From an uncultured Pelagibacteraceae bacterium (GTDB lineage: Bacteria; Pseudomonadota; Alphaproteobacteria; Pelagibacterales; Pelagibacteraceae), in contig CACDAL010000001.1 in assembly GCA_902550805.1 (NCBI GenBank), positions 112,777 to 176,776 of the forward strand: a stretch of DNA of 64,000 bases. The letters run 5' to 3'. The position numbers and the translations under genes were made by a program. Position 1 is the first letter of the stretch; each line of letters starts with the position of its first letter. The notes beneath the pieces are model-generated. The model did no database searches, had not been told where the DNA came from, and saw only the letters and a list, made by a program, of their open reading frames with translations. Of the stretch, positions 57,882 to 64,000 are shown in pieces.

Positions 57882-57886
57882 CAAAA

Positions 57887-58501
57887 ATGCTTCCATTAGA
57901 ATATATTCTATTTTTACAGATTATAATCTTCATGTTTATAACTCCTGGCACCCCCAGAGTGGTGATCATTTCATATTCAATGAATTATGGTGTAAAAAAC
58001 TGTGTTTGGGTTGCATTAGGAGATATTTCAGCAAATTTTATTCAAGCAACTCTTGTAATTTTTTTTATTGGATCTTTTTTTTCAGATCATCCTTTATTTT
58101 TAAACACATTCAAGTGGATTGGCATCGCTTACATAACATATCTTGCTTATGATATTTATAGAGCAAGACCAAAAGATATTAATTCAAAAGAAATTTCACA
58201 AAAAAGTTTTTTTTCTTTTTATAAAGACGGTTTTTTAGTTGCGGGCACAAGTCCAAAAGCTTGGATGTTTTTTCCGTTTATTTTTCCTCAATTTATTGAC
58301 TTTAACACAAATTATGTAGCACAATTTTTAATTTTGATAACTAGCTATGTTGTTTTAGATTTTTTATCTCTCATTGGTTATGCAATGCTAGCAAATAAAT
58401 TAATCGTTTGGTTAAAAGCTAACCCAAAAATAATAAACACAATTTCTGCGTGTGTACTAGTTATAATAGCAATAATAATTGCTTTAACACAACAATATTA
58501 A
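57887..58501 (+). CDS. LysE/RhtB-family amino-acid exporter
   Basis: Inner-membrane exporter of about six helices, 204 residues. The N-terminal FMFITPGTPRVVIISYSMNYG is the family signature (usually TPGPN, here TPGTPR), followed by KWIGIAYITYLAYDIYRARP and AGTSPKAWMFFPFIFPQF. The substrate is not known; members export lysine, homoserine, threonine or related compounds. It stands alone, divergent from grxC, with a strong 5' hairpin and upstream of the liv transporter. Confidence 0.85.
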   Translation: MLPLEYILFLQIIIFMFITPGTPRVVIISYSMNYGVKNCVWVALGDISANFIQATLVIFFIGSFFSDHPLFLNTFKWIGIAYITYLAYDIYRARPKDINSKEISQKSFFSFYKDGFLVAGTSPKAWMFFPFIFPQFIDFNTNYVAQFLILITSYVVLDFLSLIGYAMLANKLIVWLKANPKIINTISACVLVIIAIIIALTQQY

Positions 58502-58525
58502 TTTTTATTGCGCTACTACTGTCAC

Positions 58526-58554
58526 TTGCAAAACATCTAAATTATTAGTTTAAT
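58526..58554 (+). promoter_or_regulatory. Candidate sigma-70 promoter of the liv transporter operon
   Basis: TTGCAA (58526-58531) and TTTAAT (58549-58554) with a 17-bp spacer, 33 bp before the ATG at 58588. Consensus match only. Confidence 0.4.
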
Positions 58555-58587
58555 AAGATATTAATTAATTAATTAAAGGGGAAATAA

Positions 58588-59826
58588 ATGAAAATAAAAA
58601 ACATTATAATTACATTTGTTTCTGCATTAGCATTATTATTATCAACTTCTGTTGTATCATTTGCAAAAGTAGTTGGAGATAAGATTGTTTTAGGCGCTGC
58701 TGTTTCGTTAACAGGAAAGTATTCATCAAATGGTGTTCATACTCAAAACGGTTACAATATGGCCGTTGACAGAATTAACAGTATGGGCGGTATTAAAGTT
58801 GGTGGAAAAACTTATAAATTTGACATTATTTACTATGACGATGAGTCAAATCCAAAAAGAGCAGCTCAACTTGCAGAAAGATTAATTAGCCAAGATGGCG
58901 TTGAGTTTATGCTTGGACCTTACAGTTCAGGTTTAACTAAAGCTATGGCTCCAGTTACTGAAAAGTACGGAGTACCAATGGTGGAAGCAAATGGTGCGTC
59001 TAGATCTTTGTTTACTAAAGGATACAAGTATTTATTTGCAGTACTTGCACCAGCAAATTTATATCTTGATGTAGCTATTAGAACTGCTGTTGAATTAAAT
59101 GGCGGAAAAGGTGTAAAAATTGCCCAAGCTTTTGAGCAAGACGCTTTTTCTCAAGACGTTAGATTAGGTATTTTAGATGCTGCAAAAGAAACAGGTTCTG
59201 AAATCATAATTGACGATAAATTGCCAAAAGAACTTAACGATATGGCAGCTACTTTAGCTAAAGTAAAAGCTACTAAGCCTGATGTTTTGGTTGTGTCAGG
59301 TCATACAAAAGGAGCTTTAACTGCTATCAGACAAATAGCTGAAATGAAAGTTGATGTTCCAATGCTTGCAATGACACACTGTGATGCTGCGAAACTATCT
59401 AAGCAACATGGTAAAAATGCTCAGTATGCTTTATGTGCTTCTCAATGGCATAAAACTTTAACTTACAAAGATGAGTGGTTTAAAGATGGTATGACATATG
59501 ATGCAGACTTTACTAAAATGTTTGGATATGCACCACCTTATCAAGCTGCTGAATCTTCAGCTGCTTTATTGGTTTTCAAAGATGCTTTTGAAAGAGCAAA
59601 TTCTTTCGATCAAAAGAAAGTAAGAGATGCTCTTGCTGCTACTGACATGCAAACTTTTTATGGAAACATAAAATTTGCTCCTGGTGGTCAAAACGTTTCT
59701 AAACCAATGGTATTATTCCAAGTTATTTGTGATAGCTCTGGAAAATGTGAAAACAAAGTTGTTGCTCCGCTTAAATGGGCTTCTGCTAAGTTAATTCATC
59801 CAGTACCTAAGTGGTCTGAAAGATAA
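58588..59826 (+). CDS. Branched-chain/amide ABC transporter substrate-binding protein
   Basis: Periplasmic type I binding protein (Leu/Ile/Val-binding family). A signal peptide (about residues 1-26, ending SFAK) precedes GAAVSLTGKYSSNGVHTQNG, YDDESNPKRAAQLAERLI and AYQAAESSAALLVFKDA. Length (412 residues) is typical. The ATG has a good AAGGGGA Shine-Dalgarno. A strong terminator separates it from the permease genes, which usually yields excess binding protein. Ligand could be branched-chain amino acids, urea, amides or another solute; sequence alone does not decide. Confidence 0.92.
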   Translation: MKIKNIIITFVSALALLLSTSVVSFAKVVGDKIVLGAAVSLTGKYSSNGVHTQNGYNMAVDRINSMGGIKVGGKTYKFDIIYYDDESNPKRAAQLAERLISQDGVEFMLGPYSSGLTKAMAPVTEKYGVPMVEANGASRSLFTKGYKYLFAVLAPANLYLDVAIRTAVELNGGKGVKIAQAFEQDAFSQDVRLGILDAAKETGSEIIIDDKLPKELNDMAATLAKVKATKPDVLVVSGHTKGALTAIRQIAEMKVDVPMLAMTHCDAAKLSKQHGKNAQYALCASQWHKTLTYKDEWFKDGMTYDADFTKMFGYAPPYQAAESSAALLVFKDAFERANSFDQKKVRDALAATDMQTFYGNIKFAPGGQNVSKPMVLFQVICDSSGKCENKVVAPLKWASAKLIHPVPKWSER

Positions 59827-59838
59827 AAACTAATATTT

Positions 59839-59872
59839 AATGCCCCCTAATATTTTAGGGGGCATTTTTTTT
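59839..59872 (+). terminator. Rho-independent terminator inside the liv operon
   Basis: AATGCCCCCTAA and TTAGGGGGCATT form a perfect 12-bp stem with a short AT loop (TATT), followed by seven or more T. It lies between the binding-protein gene and livH and is the strongest terminator in the window. Confidence 0.93.
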
Positions 59873-59884
59873 AATTAAAATTCT

Positions 59885-60778
59885 ATGGACTTACTAATTT
59901 TTCAAGCCCCGATTTTAATGGTCCAAGCATCAATGGATGGAATTCTTCTTGGTATTCTATTTGCTTTAATTGCATATGGAATGGCTCTTCAATGGGGAGT
60001 CATGAATATTATTAATATTGCACAAGGAGATCTTGTAATTCTTGGTGGTTATATTGCATACTTTATGTATCTTTACGGAATCCATCCCGCATGGGGAGTA
60101 ATAGTTTCACCAATAATAATGTATTTTGTAGGTATTGGAATTTATAAATTAGTTATAAATAAAGTTGTAGATAGAGATTTATTCATATCAATTTTAGCCA
60201 CATTTGGGATCAGTATTTTATTTATGCAGTTGATGAACTTTGCATTTGGCGCAGATGTTGTTCTTGCAAATTCTGGTTATGGAACAACCATGTTATTTGA
60301 TAATTCTGTAGTTTTACCTAATTCAAAAATATTTGCAGCAGTCATAAGTATTGTGTTTGCGATTGGTTTAGTAATTTATATGAAAAGATCAAAGCTTGGA
60401 CGTGCAATCAGAGCAACGGCCCAGAATGCAAGAGCAGCAAAGATTTTAGGAGTTGATACTGAAAAAGTTTATGCAGCTACATTTGGCATAAATGCAGCTC
60501 TTTGTGGTGTTGCTGGAGCACTAATTTCTATAACATTTACAATTCATCCTTATATGGGTCTGCCTTACACAATTAGATCATTCATGATCGTAATTGTTGC
60601 AGGTTTAGGAAATCTACCAGGTGTAGCATTATCAGGCATGGGTCTTGGAGTTTTTGAAGAATTTGCAGATTATATTTTAGGAACAGAATTTAGAATTGGT
60701 TCTGTATTTTTATTATTAGTATTAATTCTAGTTTATAGAAGATTTAAGCTTTCTAAAAAAAGAGAGTATTTGAAGTAA
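59885..60778 (+). CDS. livH: Branched-chain amino-acid ABC transporter permease LivH
   Basis: Membrane subunit of the HAAT-family importer. The 297-residue protein has about eight helices and the LivH landmarks ALIAYGMALQWGVMNIINIAQGD, the EAA-like loop GRAIRATAQNARAAKILGVDTEK and VIVAGLGNLPGVALSGMGLG. Its stop overlaps a 58-residue ORF by 1 bp. The ATG comes 9 bp after the terminator's T-run. Confidence 0.94.
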   Translation: MDLLIFQAPILMVQASMDGILLGILFALIAYGMALQWGVMNIINIAQGDLVILGGYIAYFMYLYGIHPAWGVIVSPIIMYFVGIGIYKLVINKVVDRDLFISILATFGISILFMQLMNFAFGADVVLANSGYGTTMLFDNSVVLPNSKIFAAVISIVFAIGLVIYMKRSKLGRAIRATAQNARAAKILGVDTEKVYAATFGINAALCGVAGALISITFTIHPYMGLPYTIRSFMIVIVAGLGNLPGVALSGMGLGVFEEFADYILGTEFRIGSVFLLLVLILVYRRFKLSKKREYLK

Positions 60779-60954
60779 TGAAAAGAATTATTAAAGACGA
60801 CAATGGAAAAGACGTAGAAGTGGATTTAAAAAAATTTATGGAACATATAGACCAATTTCATAAAACTGGAACCAGTATTCACGATGAAGATGGTCGCTAC
60901 TTTACAGTTAATGATGATTTCAGAAATAAATTAAAAAAAATGGAAGATAAGTAA
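60778..60954 (+). CDS. Small hydrophilic protein embedded between livH and livM (58 aa)
   Basis: Not recognised. The ATG overlaps the livH stop (TAATG) and its TAA ends 1 bp before the livM ATG, so it fills the whole gap and is translationally coupled to both. The product is charged and soluble (MKRIIKDDNGKDVEVDLKKF, then GTSIHDEDGRYFTVNDDF). No membrane helix or known motif is seen. Position suggests a small accessory of the transporter or an expression-coupling ORF; function is unknown. Confidence 0.65.
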   Translation: MKRIIKDDNGKDVEVDLKKFMEHIDQFHKTGTSIHDEDGRYFTVNDDFRNKLKKMEDK

Positions 60955-60955
60955 A

Positions 60956-62008
60956 ATGAAAAAAAATAATTTAATTTTATATGCTGCTATTTTAATTTTT
61001 GGTTTAGTTGCGCCATTTGTTTTTCCTGCATTTAAAGTTCAATTATCGATACTTTGTGTTCTTATAATTTTAGCAATAACTTGGAATATTCAAGGTGGAG
61101 AAATGGGGTATAACTCATTTGGAAATATTTTATTTTATGGTTTAGGCATGTATTTATGTGCATCTGTTCAGGTGGGAATGTTTTTTCCCTTAGCTGAATG
61201 GACTGAAAGTGGAGGAGAAAAAACTTTTGTTCATACTCCTGCTCAATTTTTTCAAGGTTTTGGTGTTGGTTTAGCTGTTGCTGCAATTGTACCAACGATA
61301 GTTGCAGGATTAATAGGATATTCAATTTTAGGATTAAGAGGACATTATTTTGCAATCTGTACTCTTGGTTTGGGTGTTGCCGCAGGAGAAATATCAGGAG
61401 GAATAGAGATTATAGGTGCAGGACAAGGTTTTACAACTCCACCATTTCCAAATATTGGAAGTCTAGAGGCAAGAGGTGAATTTTTTTATTTTTGTAGTTT
61501 TATTGCGCTTGTACTTACATTTATTGCAGTCAAATCTATTTACTCAACAAGGTTTAAATTAGTGCTTAATGCAATAAGAGATAATGAAGACAAAGCTGAG
61601 GCAATGGGAATTCAAACAATGAAATATAAAATTATTGGTTGGATGATCTCAGCATTTTTCTGTGGTCTTGCAGGTGGAATAATGGGAGGTCTTGTTGGAT
61701 ACATAGATTCAACAGATGTTGCATTTGATGGAAGAGAGATGGGAGTATTCATGGTTTTAATGGCAATATTAGGTGGCAAAGGAACTTTATGGGGACCAGT
61801 TATTGGAGCAACTATATTTCATGTATTTAAAGAAGGTTTTTGGACTTTCTTCCTAGGATGGCAGTATGTTGCTCTTGGAGTTTTGATTGTTGTAATTGTA
61901 ATTTATTTCCCAGAAGGAATTATGGGTTGGCTCAGAGAAAAATATCCGGAGAGATTTGGTGAAGTAGTCGACGAGGCCGATCGAAAGGCACAGGTAGAAC
62001 TTAAATGA
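60956..62008 (+). CDS. livM: Branched-chain amino-acid ABC transporter permease LivM
   Basis: Second membrane subunit of the importer. Landmarks are ILAITWNIQGGEMGYNSFGN near the N-terminus, the LRGHYFAICTLGLGVAAGE segment, the EAA-like LVLNAIRDNEDKAEAMGIQTMKYK and GGKGTLWGPVIGATIF. Length (350 residues) and about nine helices are normal. An insertion around residues 75-95 (AEWTESGGEKTFVHT) lies in a periplasmic loop. It overlaps livG by 4 bp. Confidence 0.93.
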   Translation: MKKNNLILYAAILIFGLVAPFVFPAFKVQLSILCVLIILAITWNIQGGEMGYNSFGNILFYGLGMYLCASVQVGMFFPLAEWTESGGEKTFVHTPAQFFQGFGVGLAVAAIVPTIVAGLIGYSILGLRGHYFAICTLGLGVAAGEISGGIEIIGAGQGFTTPPFPNIGSLEARGEFFYFCSFIALVLTFIAVKSIYSTRFKLVLNAIRDNEDKAEAMGIQTMKYKIIGWMISAFFCGLAGGIMGGLVGYIDSTDVAFDGREMGVFMVLMAILGGKGTLWGPVIGATIFHVFKEGFWTFFLGWQYVALGVLIVVIVIYFPEGIMGWLREKYPERFGEVVDEADRKAQVELK

Positions 62009-62745
62009 GTATTCTAGAGGTAAATAACGTTAGCAAATCATTCGGAGGTGTAAAAGCCAATGTTGATATTTCTATGTCAGTAGAAAAAGGAAAGATAGTA
62101 GGACTAATTGGGCCAAATGGATCTGGAAAAACTACATTATTTAATTCTATTGTTGGAACTTACCCTATAGATCAAGGTTCAATTAAATTTAATGATAAAG
62201 AAGTTTCAGAATTACCAGTACCTGTAATAGCAAAGCTCGGTTTGCTAAGAACTTTCCAACAAACAAGAATTTATGGAAAATTAAATTGTGTGGACAACAT
62301 GCTTATAAGCCACAAAGGGAGTGATGAGAGCATACTTAAAATATTTTCAAAAATTCCAAAAGATTTAACTGAAAAAGCAGAAAATTTACTTAATTTCGTT
62401 GGCTTATATCAGAAAAGAAAATTAAGAGCCGGAGATTTGTCTTTCGGACAACAAAAGCTGCTGGAGCTTGCTATGGCATTAATGAATGAACCTGAAATGC
62501 TGTTATTAGATGAGCCAACTGCTGGAATAAATCCAACATTAATAAACGGAATTATTGATAGATTAATCAAAGTTAATCAAGATTTTGGAATTACACTTTT
62601 AGTAATCGAGCACAATATGAGAGTAATAATGCAATTAGCAGAAGATATTTTTTGTTTAGCACATGGACAAATGTTGGCAAAAGGTAAACCTGATGAAATT
62701 AAAAATGACAAGCGTGTTGTTGATGCTTATCTGGGAGCACAATAA
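62005..62745 (+). CDS. livG: Branched-chain amino-acid ABC transporter ATPase LivG
   Basis: First nucleotide-binding subunit. Walker A is GPNGSGKTTLFN, the family motif LLRTFQQTRIY follows, the signature is LSFGQQKLLELA, Walker B is MLLLDEPTAGINP and the switch His is in VIEHNMRVIMQLAED. Length (246 residues) is standard. It overlaps livM by 4 bp and livF by 1 bp. Confidence 0.95.
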   Translation: MSILEVNNVSKSFGGVKANVDISMSVEKGKIVGLIGPNGSGKTTLFNSIVGTYPIDQGSIKFNDKEVSELPVPVIAKLGLLRTFQQTRIYGKLNCVDNMLISHKGSDESILKIFSKIPKDLTEKAENLLNFVGLYQKRKLRAGDLSFGQQKLLELAMALMNEPEMLLLDEPTAGINPTLINGIIDRLIKVNQDFGITLLVIEHNMRVIMQLAEDIFCLAHGQMLAKGKPDEIKNDKRVVDAYLGAQ

Positions 62746-63530
62746 TGTCTAATCAATATGAAGTATTAGGAAAAGCACCAGGAGCTGAAGACTTAAAAAA
62801 ATTATCTTCTGATAATGTTCATTTAACAATAAAAAGTTTATCAGCTGGTTATGGAAAAATGGAAATTTTACATAATTTTGATTTATATGTTAGTAAAGCC
62901 CAATCATTATGTCTAATAGGACCTAATGGTGCAGGAAAATCTACAATTCTTCATTCAATATATGGTTTTACAAATATTTTTTCTGGTCAAATTGAAATTG
63001 AAGGAAAAGAAATTACTAATTTATCGCCTGCTCAAAAATTAAAGTCAGAAGGTATTGCATATATTCTTCAGGACAATTCTGTATTTCCAGATATGACAGT
63101 TGAAGAAAATTTATTAATGGGAGGTTATATAAAAGATAAAACTGATGAGTCATTTGAAGAGGCAGAAAGGGTTCTTCAAAAATATGAAAGGTTGAGAAAT
63201 AGAAGAAATCAACCTGCTAAAGTTTTATCAGGCGGCGAAAGAAGATTATTAGAAATTTCAAGAGCTTTAGTTATGAAACCTTCCATTTTATTAGTAGACG
63301 AACCATCAATTGGATTAGAACCAAAATATATAGAAATGGTTTTTGAAATTCTTAGAGATCTTCAGCAAAATGAAAAAAAAACAATTATTCTTGTTGAACA
63401 AAACGCAAAGAAAGGATTGGAATTTGCTGATATAGGTTATGTTTTAGTTTCAGGTCAAACCGCTATAGCTGGTAAAGGTGATGATCTTTTAAACAATCCA
63501 GATGTAGGTCGTCTATTCTTAGGCGGCTAA
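62745..63530 (+). CDS. livF: Branched-chain amino-acid ABC transporter ATPase LivF
   Basis: Second nucleotide-binding subunit. Walker A is GPNGAGKSTILHS, the Q-loop region IAYILQDNSVFPDMTVEENLLMGG is typical of LivF, the signature is LSGGERRLLEIS and Walker B ILLVDEPSIGLEP. The usual histidine switch reads LVEQNAKKGLEFAD, with Gln in place of His, which is standard for LivF. An N-terminal extension of about 25 residues makes it 261 residues. It overlaps the azlC-like gene by 1 bp. Confidence 0.95.
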   Translation: MSNQYEVLGKAPGAEDLKKLSSDNVHLTIKSLSAGYGKMEILHNFDLYVSKAQSLCLIGPNGAGKSTILHSIYGFTNIFSGQIEIEGKEITNLSPAQKLKSEGIAYILQDNSVFPDMTVEENLLMGGYIKDKTDESFEEAERVLQKYERLRNRRNQPAKVLSGGERRLLEISRALVMKPSILLVDEPSIGLEPKYIEMVFEILRDLQQNEKKTIILVEQNAKKGLEFADIGYVLVSGQTAIAGKGDDLLNNPDVGRLFLGG

Positions 63531-64000
63531 TGATAAATTCAAAATATTTTTTTAAAGGTTTAGGTTGTATAAAAAGTTTTGACAGTCCTGCAATTGCTCT
63601 TGGTTGTTGTATGGTTGCTATAGGAGCGCTTTTTAAAAATATAGGATTTAATCTTCAAGAAAGTGTGTTTTCAACATTTCTAACTTATGCTTTGCCAGGT
63701 TCATTGGTTATGGCCGAGACGATGATTGTTGGAGGTTCACTGTTAAATATTTTTTTTGCTGTTTGGTTAGTTAACTCTCGTTTGTATCCTATGACAGTTT
63801 CTTTGATGCCTTTAATGATTCATGAGAGTCAGCCAAAATGGAAATATTATATTTCATGTCATTTTGTTGCTGTTTCAGCTTGGTTAATCATGAAGAAAAA
63901 TTATAAATCAATTGATAAAGAAAATAGAATTGATTATTGGATTGGCGTTGGTACCGCAACATGGTCAATTGCTATCATTGCTACATTCATTGGTTTCGTT
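63530..64000 (+). CDS. azlC: AzlC-family branched-chain amino-acid permease (3' end outside window)
   Basis: An open frame of 157 codons begins at the ATG at 63530, overlapping the livF stop (TAATG), and runs off the window without a stop. The product has AIALGCCMVAIGALFKNIGF, TFLTYALPGSLVMAETMIVGG and VNSRLYPMTVSLMP, matching the AzlC family (the larger subunit of AzlCD, reported to export branched-chain amino-acid analogues). An azlD partner would be expected just beyond the edge. It is in the same run as the liv importer. Confidence 0.85.
   Translation, partial: MINSKYFFKGLGCIKSFDSPAIALGCCMVAIGALFKNIGFNLQESVFSTFLTYALPGSLVMAETMIVGGSLLNIFFAVWLVNSRLYPMTVSLMPLMIHESQPKWKYYISCHFVAVSAWLIMKKNYKSIDKENRIDYWIGVGTATWSIAIIATFIGFV

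Overview
The window is a low-GC, lysine- and isoleucine-rich, extremely compact bacterial chromosome segment. The gene content and order (tolB-pal-cpoB-tilS-ftsH-folP-glmM, mreBCD-mrdA-rodA, hflKC-degP, a liv-type transporter) suggest a free-living marine alphaproteobacterium of the SAR11/Pelagibacterales type. A two-piece, circularly permuted tmRNA (an alphaproteobacterial form), an RpoH with its RpoH box, ThyX, a glyQ/glyS glycyl-tRNA synthetase and many 1-4 bp gene overlaps fit this. The lineage is inferred from composition and layout, not from an rRNA gene.

Layout. 1-9807 (+): envelope and housekeeping run tolB (partial), pal, cpoB, tilS, ftsH, folP, glmM, thiD, purA. 9804-14261: rpoH and rluD (-), tRNA-Arg(UCG) (+), an ABC-2 exporter pair and a Sua5-type tRNA-modification enzyme (-). 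14282-20044: xseB, ispA, dxs (+), aroC (-), pdxH (+), a polyprenyl diphosphate synthase (-). 20154-26558 (+): S49 peptidase, glyQ, glyS, ppdK. 26632-28463 (-): nadC and nadA, flanked on each side by a decayed tRNA-like sequence.

The accessory zone is 28470-35627. It holds a 97-residue membrane protein; a 1.76-kb candidate integrative element bounded by a 25-bp direct repeat of the tmRNA 3' segment; the two-piece tmRNA (-) with tag ANESYALAA; an SGNH hydrolase; thyX; and an SxtJ-like / 49-residue membrane protein / carbamoyltransferase cassette. The element carries no recombinase. It encodes a 463-residue protein with a possible nuclease-like D...QxK motif and a glycine-rich membrane segment, overlapped by a 54-residue membrane protein.

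From 35624 the core resumes: an Mrp-type ATPase (-), hflK-hflC-DUF2065-like-degP-miaA, ilvB-ilvH-ilvC, leuA, and the rod-shape operon mreB-mreC-mreD-mrdA-rodA. 51592-55793 is an amino-acid run (FAD amino-acid oxidoreductase, aspartate/glutamate racemase family, EamA permease, 2-hydroxyacid dehydrogenase, msrB). 55875-57493 pairs a stand-alone inverse-autotransporter-type beta-barrel with a secreted cysteine-containing protein. 57497-64000 has a glutaredoxin (-), a LysE-family exporter behind a strong 5' hairpin, and a branched-chain amino-acid ABC transporter operon (binding protein, terminator, livH, a 58-residue ORF, livM, livG, livF) ending in an azlC-like gene cut by the window edge.

The most unusual features are the small tmRNA-targeted element with its paired 11-bp-spaced GCCGACT repeats, the split surface-protein pair at 55.9-57.5 kb, and the repeated sharing of stop codons by convergent genes.
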